Program-made: the position numbers and the translations under genes
Notes under the pieces: model-generated
The model's database searches: none
Told to the model about the DNA's origin: nothing
The model's input: the letters and a program-made list of their open reading frames with translations, nothing else
NCBI RefSeq assembly: GCF_029227915.1
Contig: NC_079878.1
Span: 3,970,001-4,034,000, forward strand
Origin: Hydractinia symbiolongicarpus
Taxonomy: Eukaryota; Cnidaria; Hydrozoa; Anthoathecata; Hydractiniidae
Length of the DNA stretch: 64,000 bases
Direction of reading: 5' to 3'
In this document: piece after piece, positions 27,801 to 38,946 of the stretch
Layout of the letters: every line of letters begins with the position of its first letter
Position numbering within the stretch: position 1 is the stretch's first letter

Positions 27801-30800
27801 CCAGGATTAGTCCCACAGTAAAAAAAGACTTATTTATCTAAATTTTTAAATAAAGCACTACCACAGAGCCTAGTGTACTCGCTGAATTCCAGCAATCATG
27901 TCGAATAAGAGGAATGGTATTCCTTGGAGTCCAATTGGCTCATTTATCGAGTTTACAAGGTCACAGTTCAGAATCAGTTCAATTAAGTCCCACAGTCAAT
28001 CGTTTCACTGTTAAAAGCGATGCAACTTAGTCACATCGGAAAGAAATCACTAAATACATGTTGGTACGAATATGCGACGCAATCGTTGGAACTCAAACTG
28101 ATTAACACCGTTAGAAAGTCAATGAAATGTAGTTTTTGAAACTGTCTCTATTTCTTCAGTGCAAACTAACGGCTGGGATTGGTCCCACAGTAAAAAATGA
28201 CATATTTGACTTAATTTTTAAATAAAACTCTACCACAGTGCCCAGTGCAATCGCTGAGTTCCAGCAATCATGTCGAATAAGAGGAATGGTATTCCTCGGA
28301 GCCCAATTGGCTCAATTATGGCATTTAGAAAGTCACATTCCAGAATCAGTTCAATTAAGTCCCACAGTCAGTCGTTTCACTGTTAAAAGCGATGCAACCT
28401 AGTAATATTAGAATACTATCGCTAAATACATGTTGGTACGAATATGAGAGGCAACCGTTGGAACTCAAACTGATTAACACCGTTAGAAAGTCAATGAAAT
28501 GTAGTTTTTGAAACTGTCTCTATTTCTTCAGTGCAAACTAACGGCTGGGATTGGTCCCACAGTAAAAAATGACATATTTAACTTAATTTTTAAATAAAAC
28601 TCTACCACAGTGCCCAGTGCAATCGCTGAGTTCCAGCAATGAAGTCAAATTAAGAAGAATGTTACTTCTTGTAGTCAAACTGGCTCATTTATCACATTTT
28701 TAAGGTCAAAGTCCAAAATCAGTTCAATTAAGTCCCACAGTCAATCGTCTAACTGTTAAAAGCGATGCAACCTAGTAATATCAGAATACTATCGCTAAAT
28801 ACATGTTGGTACGAATATGTGACGCAACCGTTGTAACTCAAACGGATTGATACCGCCAAGAAGTCGATGAAGTGTAGTTTTTGAGAATCTCTCTATTTCA
28901 TTGCCAAGAAGTCGATGAAGTGTAGTTTTTGAGAATCTCTCTATTTCTTCAGCGCTTGCTAACGGCCAGGATTAGTCCCACAGTAAAAAAAGACTTATTT
29001 ATCTAAATTTTTAAATAAAGCACTACCACAGAGCCTAGTGTACTCGCTGAATTCCAGCAATCATGTCGAATTAAGAAGAATGGTATTCCTTGGAGTCCAA
29101 TTGGCTCATTTATCGAGTTTACAAGGTCACAGTTCAGAATCAGTTCAATTAAGTCCCACAGTCAATCGTTTCACTGTTATAAGCGATGCAACCTAGTAAT
29201 ATCAGAATACTATCGCTAAATACATGTTGGTACGAATATGAGAGGCAACCGTTGGAACTCAAACTGATTAACACCGTTAGAAAGTCAATGAAATGTAGTT
29301 TTTGAAACTGTCTCTATTTCTTCAGTGCAAACTAACGGCTGGGATTGGTCCCACAGTAAAAAATGACATATTTAACTTAATTTTTAAATAAAACTCTACC
29401 ACAGTGCCCAGTGCAATCGCTGAGTTCCAGCAATGAAGTCAAATTAGGAAGAATGTTACTTCTTGTAGTCAAACTGGCTCATTTATCACATTTTTAAGGT
29501 CAAAGTCCAAAATCAGTTCAATTAAGTCCCACAGTCAATCGTCTAACTGTTAAAAGCGATGCAACCTAGTAATATCAGAATACTATCGCTAAATACATGT
29601 TGGTAGGAATATGTGACGCAACCGTTGTAACTCAAACGGATTGATACCGCCAAGAAGTCGATGAAATGTAGTTTTTGAGAATCTCTCTATTTCATTGCCA
29701 AGAAGTCGATGAAGTGTAGTTTTTGAGAATGTCTCTATTTCTTCAGCGCTTGCTAACGGCCAGGATTAGTCCCACAGTAAAAAAAGACTTATTTATCTAA
29801 ATTTTTAAATAAAGCACTACCACAGAGCCTAGTGTACTCGCTGAATTCCAGCAATCATGTCGAATTAAGAAGAATGGTATTCCTTGGAGTCCAATTGGCT
29901 CATTTATCGAGTTTACAAGGTCACAGTTCAGAATCAGTTCAATTAAGTCCCACAGTCAATCGTTTCACTGTTAAAAGCGATGCAACTTAGTCACATCGGA
30001 AAGAAATCACTAAATACATGTTGGTACGAATATGCGACGCAATCGTTGGAACTCAAACTGATTAACACCGTTAGAAAGTCAATGAAATGTAGTTTTTGAA
30101 ACTGTCTCTATTTCTTCAGTGCAAACTAACGGCTGGGATTGGTCCCACAGTAAAAAATGACATATTTGACTTAATTTTTAAATAAAACTCTACCACAGTG
30201 CCCAGTGCAATCGCTGAGTTCCAGCAATGAAGTCAAATTAAGAAGAATGTTACTTCTTGTAGACAAACTGGATCATTTATAACATTTATCAGGTCACACT
30301 CCAAAGTTAGTTAAATTAAGTCCCACAGTCAATCGTTTCACTGTTAAAGGCGATGCAACCTAGTAATATCAAAATACTATCGCTAAATACATGTTGGTAC
30401 GAATATGTGAGGCAACCGTTGTAACTCAAACGGATTGATACCGCCAAGAAGTCGATGAAGTGTAGTTTTTGAGAATATCTCTATTTCTTCAGCGCGTGCT
30501 AACGGCCAGGATTAGTCCCACAGTAAAAAAAGACTTATTTATCTAAATTTTTAAATAAAGCACTACCACAGAGCCTAGTGTACTCGCTGAATTCCAGCAA
30601 TCATGTCGAATTAAGAAGAATGGTATTCCTTGGAGTCCAATTGGCTCATTTATCGAGTTTACAAGGTCACAGTCCAGAATCAGTTCAATTAAGTCCCACA
30701 GTCAATCGTTTCACTGTTAAAAGCGATGCAACTTAGTCACATCGGAAAGAAATCACTAAATACATGTTGGTACGAATATGCGACGCAATCGTTGGAACTC

Positions 30801-31575
30801 AAACTGATTAACACCGTTAGAAAGTCAATGAAATGTAGTTTTTGAAACTGTCTCTATTTCTTCAGTGCAAACTAACGGCTGGGATTGGTCCCACAGTAAA
30901 AAATGACATATTTATCTTAATTTTTAAATAAAACTCTACCACAGTGCCCAGTGCAATCGCTGAGTTCCAGCAATGAAGTCAAATTAAGAAGAATGTTACT
31001 TCTTGTAGTCAAACTGGCTCATTTATCACATTTTTAAGGTCAAAGTCCAAAATCAGTTCAATTAAGTCCCACAGTCAATCGTCTCACTGTTAAAAGCGAT
31101 GCAACCTAGTAATATCAGAATACTATCGCTAAATACATGATGGTACGAATATGTGACGCAACCGTTCTAACTCAAACGGATTGATACCGCCAAGAAGTCG
31201 ATGAAGTGTAGTTTTTGAGAATCTCTCTATCTTATTGCCAAGAAGTCGATGAAGTGTAGTTTTTGAGAATCTCTCTATTTCTTCAGCGCTTGCTAACGGC
31301 CAGGATTAGTCCCACAGTAAAAAAAGACTTATTTATCTAAATTTTTAAATAAAGCACTACCACAGAGCCTAGTGTACTCGCTGAATTCCAGCAATCATGT
31401 CGAATAAGAGGAATGGTATTCCTCGGAGCCCAATTGGCTCAATTATGGCATTTAGAAAGTCACATTCCAGAATCAGTTCAATTAAGTCCCACAGTCAGTC
31501 GTTTCACTGTTAAAAGCGATGCAACCTAGTAATATCAGAATACTATCGCTAAATACATGTTGGTACGAATATGTG
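15900..31575. repeat. Satellite sub-block with three- and four-monomer repeats and a 48-bp internal duplication
   Basis: One monomer class carries a tandem 48-bp duplication beginning GCCAAGAAGTCGATGAAG, which lengthens it to about 421 bp. This marker recurs near 16150, 17690, 19235, 21520, 23060, 24220, 25380, 26560, 27730, 28890, 29690 and 31220. Spacings are mostly about 1,540 (three 373-bp monomers plus one 421-bp monomer) or about 1,160 (one monomer fewer), with single cases near 800 and 2,300. The HOR length therefore changes along the array, as expected from unequal exchange. Confidence 0.75.
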
Positions 31576-31577
31576 TG
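31570..31577. repeat. 8-bp direct repeat TATGTGTG at left edge of the 20.5-kb insertion
   Basis: TATGTGTG here is repeated at 52106-52113 on the other edge. In uninterrupted monomers of the same type (for example near 25740) the site reads GAATATGTGAGG. Only six of the eight bases at the left edge match that consensus, and only the last four at the right. It is either an 8-bp target-site duplication in a monomer that already had one extra TG, or a shorter TGTG duplication beside TG-rich element ends. Confidence 0.5.
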
Positions 31578-31590
31578 TGCACATAAGCGC

Positions 31591-31830
31591 CTTGTGGGGA
31601 CCAATGTGGTGCGTGAAAGCGCCTTGTGGGGACCATTTGCCTTGTGGGGACCGAATTACGTGTCCCACAAGGCTTTTGACCAAAAAATGCTTTAAAAAGG
31701 CCAATATTGATAAAAAACAACATTAGGTCAGGGGTTCTCACAAGGCATGTAAATCTAAATTTAATGCCTTGTGGGGACCACGTGTGTATGATGTCACATT
31801 CCAAAATCTGTTTTGTGGGGACAAACACAC
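31591..31830 (+). repeat. Left subterminal cluster of the GCCTTGTGGGGACC motif
   Basis: Direct copies lie at 31589-31602, 31621-31634, 31639-31652 and 31766-31779. A diverged copy, TTTTGTGGGGACAAACAC, lies near 31811, and one inverted copy, GTCCCACAAGGC, at 31662-31673. The copies face inward from the left edge of the insertion. The right edge has the same motif in the opposite orientation. Such clusters could be binding sites for a transposase, but this is inference. Confidence 0.65.
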
Positions 31831-31834
31831 ACAT

Positions 31835-32189
31835 TTCCCTCTCGTAGGAAATATTGCAATCAGAAAAAATGATATTTTAATTTTGTCGTCTTTATTTTGA
31901 TTTTGATTCGAATTGAGAGGCGAAAAAGACAGGAAATTTCTATACTGTCGGACAAAATAATTTTTTAGACAAACTATACGCTTTTTTTATAAGAACCAGT
32001 AAAATCTGACTTGAGGATGTCCTTTACTTTTTTCGAGCCTTTTTTGACCTGATTTGTTCTTATTTTGTTCTTATTAGTGACAACACAACTTCAGAACCCT
32101 TAATAGAGATCAGTTGGAACGAAGGAGTAGAAGCAGAACGTTGTAGCTACAGTTTATTTGTTTATATCTTGTATTTGTTGACACAATGA
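31835..32189. other. Non-coding stretch; includes one arm of a dispersed inverted repeat
   Basis: No gene is recognised. Positions 31998-32074 (beginning CAGTAAAATCTGACTTGAG) are an imperfect inverted copy of 35536-35631. The rest is AT-rich sequence without visible structure. Confidence 0.5.
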
Positions 32190-33065
32190 TGAATTAAATT
32201 GAAACGATTTTTGAAAGTGGTGGATTCAAAATAGAAGAGTGAGTAAAGTCTGGCGTGAGTAAAAAGCAAAAGGAACCTGTTCAGAGGTCAGTAAGAGAAG
32301 ACGGGAAGACAGGAAAAAAGATTGAGTACTCCGGATGCTATGTGATCCTGAAAAAGATATGTTTCAGTTTCACCCGAAAACAATGGTTAAAGGTTTCCCA
32401 CCTCATACTACAAAACGGATTTTACTGTCATACGTTAATTCATATTACGATCTGTTGGACATATTGTCACCCTAACGGTACGAGACAAAATAATGCTACG
32501 CAAACTTTGGGTACAAGACAAAAAACTAGGATGGGACTCATTTTTTAGGAGATTCCTCTTTTGGATGAATTGAATTCAAACGGCGCATTAAACCTAATAA
32601 CGCTATTGGAAATCCAACATTGGTAATAATTTCCGATGGATCAGTGGAGCCATATAGTGCAGTTATCTATGCTCATTAAAAACTTCTGGATGGAACATAT
32701 GAAGGGCGTCTTCTCGCTGTCAATAATCGCATAGCGCCCATAAAGGTATTGAAAAAAGATTACCTGATTTCATACAACAAGACTTAAATTCAAAAAAAGT
32801 CATGCATATCGTTGATCGCTAAGAAAAGTTACGGATTTAATACCGTTGCGAAAAATAGGTATGAGATAATACAACAGAGCACCCATCCTTCAAAATAGTT
32901 TTGGATCACTAAAAGTAGCCATATTGTGACTGGATAATGAAGGGGAAAAATTCCAACGAGCTCCGTTGTATAAGCGTCTAGCAAAATTGTCCTACGTTCT
33001 TAAAATCAGGAGTCTACGATTGGCCAATCGTTAGCCAATAAAATATTGAAGAATTACCGTGAAGA
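32190..33065 (+). pseudogene. BEL/Pao-type retrotransposon pol relic
   Basis: Translation in all three forward frames gives a recognisable but broken Pao-type polyprotein segment. In order: a piece with GGFKIEE followed by a stop; VLRMLCDPEKDMFQFHP (from 32326), as at the end of the reverse transcriptase; after a frame change at about 32472, LTVRDKIMLRKLW; after another change at about 32575, KPNNAIGNPTLVIISDGS and LLAVNNRIAPIKVL, typical of the RNase H-like region; then SYGFNTVAKNRYEIIQQ (about 32827). At least two frame changes and several in-frame stops mean it encodes nothing functional. No LTRs, gag or integrase were found. An ATG-less open frame at 32255-32548 is part of this relic. Confidence 0.8.
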
Positions 33066-33692
33066 AATCGCAAAATATTAGTGATTTCTATGGTGTAAGG
33101 AAATCTTGATGAGGGCCTTTGTCGAATTTTTTATTTTTGTGTCGAACATAAAGGTAAAGAAAAGCCAAGGCAAGGGCAGGCAAGGCAAAGATATCCTGTA
33201 TCCGTGGGATCCGACATCGGTCAGGTATCTGGCATCGGTATGCCTACTATTTCGGGAAAACATGTAGCCGATTACATGATACGCACAAACTAAGTAAGCG
33301 ACTATGCAACTAATTAAACTTTCACAGTGTTTGCGGAAAATTTTTTTACGGTTTTTGGAAAATGGTCTCTGAGAATATCGATCCTATAGCCATACTTATG
33401 AAATTAGTGAAACTAATCAAAATACGACTTAAGTATAAGTACATTTTGTATGTAATTTTCATAAAGGTTTTCTCAGCAATTTGATATAATGTTGTCTAAG
33501 AGCTCGTCATCCTATGGTTTGTGTTTCGTGTCCAGAGTTTATCCCTTCCTTAACATGATGACCGGGCAAGTTTTCTTTCTTCAGAAAAGGTCCCGCGAAG
33601 AGTTAATCCCATGACTATTTGCAAGTTTCATTACATAGATTTCATTTAATATCTTAAGTTTTTATAACCTAGTTTCCAGGACTTTCCTTTAC
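33066..33692. other. Unassigned sequence after the BEL/Pao relic
   Basis: No gene is supported. A 61-codon minus-strand frame at 33078-33263 has no recognisable motif. The stretch includes GGCAAGG-rich simple sequence near 33165-33190. Confidence 0.4.
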
Positions 33693-33807
33693 AACCAATC
33701 TCGTTGACAGGGCCATTTTTTTTCTTATATCATTTGCGGCGCGAAGAAATAAATTTATTTGTGCCGTCTCTGATATCCGTAAAATGTCTCTAGGAACGAG
33801 GTTACTC
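33693..33807. mobile_element. Short inverted-repeat element (MITE-like), CTCGTTCCTAG family
   Basis: The left arm (33693-33719, containing CTCGTTGACAGGGCCATTTT) and the reverse complement of the right arm (33781-33807, containing CTCGTTCCTAGAGACATTTT) align over about 27 bases with several mismatches, enclosing about 60 bp. I recall CCTCGTTCCCAGGG-type hairpin repeats as common in cnidarian genomes. A 77-codon minus-strand frame covers the region but is most likely non-coding. Confidence 0.4.
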
Positions 33808-35049
33808 AACCACGACCAACCATGTTCACCAGAAAGTATAGGTAGGCAAAAAGGTTCTGGGAAAAAGTTGCTAATTCTTATTGACTGCTGCGCCACTAAC
33901 ACTTCATCAGATCGTGTTTACAAGTGTGGATAGATATAATGTGTATACATGCTTATTACCACTAAGTTTGTTTACATTTAAAATTTTGTGTTAATTGATT
34001 CTTCTGATAACGTATTAATTCCTGCACGTTTTGTTTTGTTTTTAATAGGCAACTTAAGATTTTTTAGTCAATATGTAGATCTAAGGTTGCTTAATGGTTG
34101 CTTAATTTTATTCAACTAATTTTCACAATTTATGTAAGAAGGAAAAAGAAATCATAATTTTGGTAAAAAGAAAGTTCTTGAAAATATAAACTGAAGCGTG
34201 TTGTTTTTACCTTTGAGAGCAATGATTTGAACCTGAACCTTATTCTGTTCTTATTTTTTAGCAAAATATTGGGCTCGTGTTCTTATAAAATGGTTCTTAC
34301 AAAAAAGATTTACTTTTCTCTCCGCTAATTGTGTTCTTATTTCTAAAATTATTTGAGATTGTGCCGTTCCTGTTCCTGCAAAACGGAATCATAATTTATT
34401 ATTTTGCACACAAAAATCAAAACCGTGCTCTTGACCAAGGTTTTGGAATTTTACTGCATTTTAGAGTGATGCTGATGGGTGAATTGCAAAAAAATGCGTA
34501 AGATTCGCTGAGAAATTTGGCTAATGAGAGAAATATTCTTGGTTCCATTAGCCAGGAGTCCCGACGCTTATCTCTTCGATGTCGATATGTAAGAAATACT
34601 TTGAAAGATATAAACGACGGATTTTCGCGCGCTCTGGTTGGCCAAAAATCGTATGAATTATTTCAAAATATCTGAGCGGTTTTGGTGTTTCACTTTAAAA
34701 TAAAATGCCCTTAGTTAAGAGTACAAATATCGCAAGCTCGGTCGGTACTTTTGATCTCGGGCTTTGTATTTCACAGTACATTATCCACACCGTTTATTAC
34801 TTTTTAACGTTTTTGTGTGAACGAGTATGTTAGTGTAGCGGTTATACATCATCACGGGTTACACCGTCTTCAAGTTGCTATAGAAAGAAATTTAATTGAT
34901 GAATTTAACCAAAACAATTTTTTTATAAAGGCATATATTTCTATTACTTGGAAATTTGCTAGCGAGTGTAAAGTGGGGAAAGAAATTAAAAATTAAAATG
35001 CTCTTCTTACAATAGTGTTTTAAAGCTCACTACGTAGTAATGCTAATTT
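33808..35049. other. Unassigned AT-rich region with one dispersed-repeat copy
   Basis: No gene is recognised. Positions 34213-34305 (with GCAAAATATTGGGCTCGTG) resemble 36836-36915, marking a second part of the dispersed repeat family. Nothing else could be assigned on either strand. Confidence 0.4.
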
Positions 35050-35105
35050 AGCATCCCCAGGGTCCTTTGGGCGCTAAAAGGGCAAAATGCCCTAGGAAGG
35101 AGGTA
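35050..35105. mobile_element. Small foldback repeat, CCCAGGG family
   Basis: ATCCCCAGGGTCCTTTGGGC is followed by a spacer and ATGCCCTAGGAAGGAGG, which is roughly its reverse complement, so about 55 bp can fold back. It resembles the CTCGTTCCTAG hairpin at 33693-33807. Only the imperfect inverted repeat is seen directly. Confidence 0.35.
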
Positions 35106-35535
35106 TTTTGGAATACTTTATGCTTCAATTTGTTTTAATTTTCTAAATAAATTCTGGGCGTACATTTTCTTAAAGACATAATCTTTTGTTGTCTTTCATT
35201 GCAATTCTTATAGCCGCCTGACCTTTTTTCCTTTCCTATTTTTGAATTAAATTTGTTCGAGAAAATGTTCGAGATAACGCAAGATATGACCATATGATTA
35301 AACATTTTACACAAGGGTGGTCGTCCAAGTGTGCTTTAACGCTACCTAGTATAGCCAATTTATATTCTTGCTAGATTTAAATCGCCTTTTATGCTTAAAA
35401 ATATAAGATAAGCTGCCATTTGTTTATGTTAAATCAAGTAGACCAATGAGAAGCATCACGTGACCAGATGGAGCCACAGGTTGATCTCAAAGCAAAAAGC
35501 TCTTGTGTTTTTCTTATAAACACAAAAAATTCATA
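35106..35535. other. Unassigned non-coding stretch
   Basis: No gene, RNA or repeat was recognised. Confidence 0.4.
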
Positions 35536-35631
35536 AATAAGAACAAAATGAAGCTTTATTCTGAAGCGAACAAATCAGGCTAAAAAAGGCTCAAAAAATA
35601 AGAAGTTCCAGGCTCAGGTCAGATTTTACTG
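35536..35631 (-). repeat. Dispersed repeat, inverted copy of 31998-32074
   Basis: Reverse-complemented, it begins CAGTAAAATCTGACCTGAG and includes GAGCCTTTTTTAGCCTGATT, matching the copy at 31998-32074 except for an insertion near its inner end. A third, more diverged copy in direct orientation lies at 36482-36557. The two opposed copies could be the inverted ends of a 3.6-kb unit or two independent insertions. Confidence 0.5.
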
Positions 35632-36481
35632 TTTCAAATTTTAAACGATATGCAGGAAATGATTTGTTAAGTAGCAGCAGCAGAAATTAGTTTAGCGTCT
35701 AAAATTAAATTCAACATATATATAGGAGTGTCTCCTGGTTTTATTTTACCTTTATCATGGTTTATTATCATATAAAGTCTTGTAAGCTTAAAAGTAAAAT
35801 CAATATATACTTCAAAAACTTAATACTTCTGCATACTTTTTCAATTGGAAAGTATAAACTTCATAGACCCAAGAAAAAAACAGTCTGGAGGCTCGTGTCC
35901 ACTCGGGTTACTACACTTTCTAGTAGCCAAACTACTTGAAGAACCAAATGAAAACGAAGATTTTATTTCTTACCTATATTTATGATTATTCCTGTGACTT
36001 GTGACTATCTTATACGTAGAAAAACACGTATTCAAAAGACTCAAATCGAAAAGTGTACATTTTATCATTCTTCCTTTCAAACTACTAGAATACCTTCCTT
36101 CCTGCCGATGTGTTAGAAAGCTGTCCTACTTTTGTATTTTTTCGACCGATTTCGTATAATTTTTTACCATCAAGTTTATTTTCAGTAGTTAGTAGTATAT
36201 TTTCTCTGTAAGTGATTGTGGAAGATTTCTTTGCGTGGACTAATTTTTGCATGTTAATTTTCTTTAATGAAGTAATGAATATCGGAAAAACAATATCCAC
36301 GTCCAGTGCACTGAAATTTTGCCGTCAAGTTTTATTTATTAATAAATAAAATAAATTAAACCGCGACACGATTTAGAGATATCAAAAAATAGCATGTTAA
36401 AACATTTTAGGGCGTTTGGCACGTTATACTACTCACTCATGTAATTTCGTACATATCTTAGTACTATGAGTTGTTTCTAAA
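35632..36481. other. Unassigned AT-rich stretch
   Basis: Only short open frames (35757-35939 plus, 36085-36300 minus) without recognisable motifs. No gene is claimed. Confidence 0.4.
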
Positions 36482-36943
36482 GAACCAAAAAAATCCCTCT
36501 TGAAGCTAGCTGTTCTACTTTTTCGAGTCTTTTCGAACCTGATTTGTTGTTGTTCTGCAGAATTCATTAATATTATTATTTTGTTTTTTATTTATATACT
36601 TTTTTAAAAGTTCTCTGGAATTTATGTTTTATATAAAAAAATTGGGTTTTTTTGTTGCTAATTAAACTTTTATAATTATGTTTATAAACTATCACAAACG
36701 AGCCCAAGCAAAAACAATTGCTTAAGAGAGAATTGCAGGAGAGGTACATACATTGATTCTTTTTTTATTTTCCAGGGTTGTATTTATTTTATTTTATTTA
36801 TTTTATTTACTATTTTTTTCTCCTTTTTTTTGAAACCGATGATTTGAGCCTTGGGCTGTTTGTTATTTAGCAAAATTTGAGGCTGGTGTTTTTATAAAGT
36901 TGTTTTTATACAAAAATTATGGAATCTTCAATTTTATATATTA
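36482..36943. repeat. Dispersed-repeat fragments and A/T-rich simple sequence
   Basis: Positions 36482-36557 resemble 31998-32074, and 36836-36915 resemble 34213-34305. Between them is TTTTA-type low-complexity sequence near 36770-36830. Confidence 0.45.
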
Positions 36944-37042
36944 TCTATATTATAATGTCCGTCCGTCTGTCTGTCTGTCTGTCACGCAAAATGGTAGCTG
37001 CGACGGGCGAACCCGTGGATTTTTCCACGGGCTAACGACTAG
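36944..37042 (+). mobile_element. Helitron-like non-autonomous element, 99 bp
   Basis: It begins TCTATATTATAATGTCCG (5' TC) preceded by A, and ends CTAG followed by T. That fits Helitron insertion between A and T and a CTRR 3' terminus. Just inside the 3' end, CCCGTGGA-TTTT-TCCACGGG forms a perfect 8-bp-stem hairpin seven bases before CTAG. An internal (GTCT)n tract follows GTCCGTCC. No coding capacity. The structure, not a database match, supports the call. Confidence 0.6.
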
Positions 37043-37804
37043 TATATATATATTAAACATAACAAGTTTTGTTTCAGGCTTCCAGAAGTTCCCAGATTAA
37101 TTTTAAAAATATCGAGTGAAAATTTTAACATTTTTTTAAAAAAATATACTATATGTAAAATCTGTAGCTTAAATATTCCATATAAATTCAGCTGTTAAGT
37201 ACAATTTTCTATAAAAGGCAGGAGCTTCTGGCTGAACTGCTCTTATTTTTTTATTTTTCAGTAGGATTTTACAACTTTGCAATTGACTCTGTGAAAAATG
37301 CGTTGAGTTAAATTTTTGTTGTTGATTTGATATTACCATAATAATCTAAAAATTGAATTTTAAAATTTTAACATATTCTATCTGTATTTGAAAAGGAAGG
37401 CGGTAGCAATATTTTTCGTCAGTTCATATGAAAGAAACCTGTGCAGAGAGGAAGCGTTTTTACCCAACATCAAGTTTAAAATCTCAAAATTTTTTCCATG
37501 TCCTCTCCCAAAAATAAATGAAGATGTAGGTGTCAGCTACAGCCCTGAAAAAGTACCTTATTTCAATAAAAATACTGTAAAAATACTGTTAGATTCGTAA
37601 AAATAAAATCTATATTGGTTAAAAAATATCACAAAATGTGTATCTTTTTTACCTGACAACTATAGGCGTAATCCCAGGATTCTTGTCTTATCAAAAACCC
37701 TTTGCGAAAATTAGCTAATCAACCTAAGGTATATCTTTACCGTACATCCGTCTCTCCAGCCAGTCAAAGCTATCACTACTAAGCTATCACGTAGTAGAAT
37801 ACTA
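37043..37804. other. Unassigned stretch; one unidentified open frame
   Basis: A 70-codon frame starting TTG at 37388 and ending at 37600 has no recognised motif and no clear ATG start, so it is not called as a gene. The rest is AT-rich. Confidence 0.35.
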
Positions 37805-38735
37805 AATGTGACATTTTCACAATGGTCCCCACAAGGCGTGTGTATCAATGGTGACCATTTAATAGATGGTTCCCAGAAGGCGTGTGTTTGAAAGTGACAT
37901 ATTCAAAATGGTCCCCACAAGGCGTGTTTATCAAATGTGACATTTTCAAAATGATCCCCACAAGGCTTATGTATCAAATTTGACATTTTCACAATGGTCC
38001 CCACAAGGCGTGTGTATCAATGGTGACCATTTAATAGATGGTTCCCAGAAGGCGTGTGTTTGAAATGTGACATATTCAAAATGGTCCCCACAAGGCGTGT
38101 GTATCAAATGTGACATTTTCAAAATGATCCCCACAAGGCTTATGTATCAAATGTGACATTTTCAAAATGATCCCCACAAGGCGTGTGTGCGAAATGTGAC
38201 ATATTCAAAATGGTCCCCACAAGGCGTGTGTGTCAAATGTGACATTTTCACAATGGTCCCCACAAGGCGTGTGTATCAATGGTGACCATTTAATAGATGG
38301 TTCCCAGAAGGCGTGTGTTTGAAATGTGACATATTCAAAGTGGTCCCCACAAGGCGTGTGTATCAAATGTGACATTTTCAAAATGGTCACTACAAAGCGT
38401 ATGTATGAAATGTGACATTTTTAAAATGGTCCCGAGAAGGCGTGTGTGATTCAAATGCGACCTTTACATAAATGGTCATATAAGGAGTGTGTATCAAAGA
38501 TAACATTCTCATAAATGCTCCCAACAAAGCGTGTGTGTCAAACATAACGTTTTCATAAATGGTCCCCAAAAGGTGTGTGTGTCAAAAATAACGTTTTCAT
38601 AAATGGTCCCCATTAGGCGTGTGTGTTGTTATTATGAATGGGCCTTAGGATTGTGTGTTAAAAGTAAGATTTTCATAAATGTTCCCCAGAAGGCGTGTAT
38701 GCTAAAGGTGATGTTTTCATAAATGGGCCCTAAGC
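37805..38735. repeat. 43-bp minisatellite built on GGTCCCCACAAGGCG
   Basis: About 21 units of about 43 bp, each containing GGTCCCCACAAGGCGTGTGT followed by TCAAATGTGACATTTTC or a variant. Units start, for example, at 37824, 37868, 37910 and 37953. Variant units with TTTAATAGATGGTTCCCAG recur at multiples of the unit (offsets of about 172 and 259 bp), so the minisatellite has its own higher-order pattern. Units degrade towards the right end. Its core is the motif at both ends of the 20.5-kb insertion. Open frames here are by-products of the period. Confidence 0.9.
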
Positions 38736-38796
38736 GTGCAAATGTTTTTGTGAGATATATAACAATAGGCAGTAGAGTTTGGTTGTCCCTATGGGA

Positions 38797-38889
38797 TAAC
38801 GATGAGTTCAGCATAGTGAGACCGCTAAGACTTCAGCCCATAGTGTGAACGTAAAAGTACCTACTTAATCACAGATGAACTCATCGTTA
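38797..38889. repeat. Spaced inverted repeat, 14-bp perfect arms
   Basis: TAACGATGAGTTCA at 38797-38810 is the exact reverse complement of TGAACTCATCGTTA at 38876-38889. It may be the end pair of a very small insertion. Function unknown. Confidence 0.5.
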
Positions 38890-38946
38890 GCAGAAAAGTG
38901 CCACGAATTCCTAGAAATCATATTTGCTCCGTGGCTAAATTTATTC

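Larger units (their letters stand above)
1..31575. repeat. Satellite array, ~373-bp monomer, left arm
   Basis: Head-to-tail tandem repeats run without a break from the window edge. The anchor TTCAATTAAGTCCCACAG recurs at 25, 398, 771, 1144 and 1517, giving an exact 373-bp period. Monomers alternate between diverged types. One reads GTGCTAACGGCCAGGATTAG in its middle; another reads ACTAACGGCTGGGATTGG. Types are arranged in higher-order repeats, so neighbouring monomers differ more than monomers several units apart. No convincing gene lies inside; the few open frames recur with the monomer. The array stops at 31575, where its sequence continues only after 52109. A centromeric or pericentromeric role is possible for an HOR satellite, but nothing here proves it. 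Confidence 0.97.

Noticed and set aside
1-31575. Possible CRISPR-like or rDNA spacer array
   Set aside because: There are no unique spacers between short repeats, and no rRNA sequence; it is a classic satellite with 373-bp monomers.
1-31575. CENP-B box (TTCG-N4-A-N2-CGGG) in the satellite
   Set aside because: No monomer matching the core was found by eye; a full motif scan would be needed to exclude diverged versions.
31535-31834. 99-codon minus-strand frame at the left edge of the insertion
   Set aside because: Built from GGTCCCCACAAGG repeats (VPTRQ, WSPQG) and crosses the insertion boundary.
33669-33902. 77-codon minus-strand frame
   Set aside because: Largely overlaps a foldback repeat; no recognised protein family.
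38205-38390. 61-codon minus-strand frame in the minisatellite, also 38632-38814
   Set aside because: Periodic product of the 43-bp unit.
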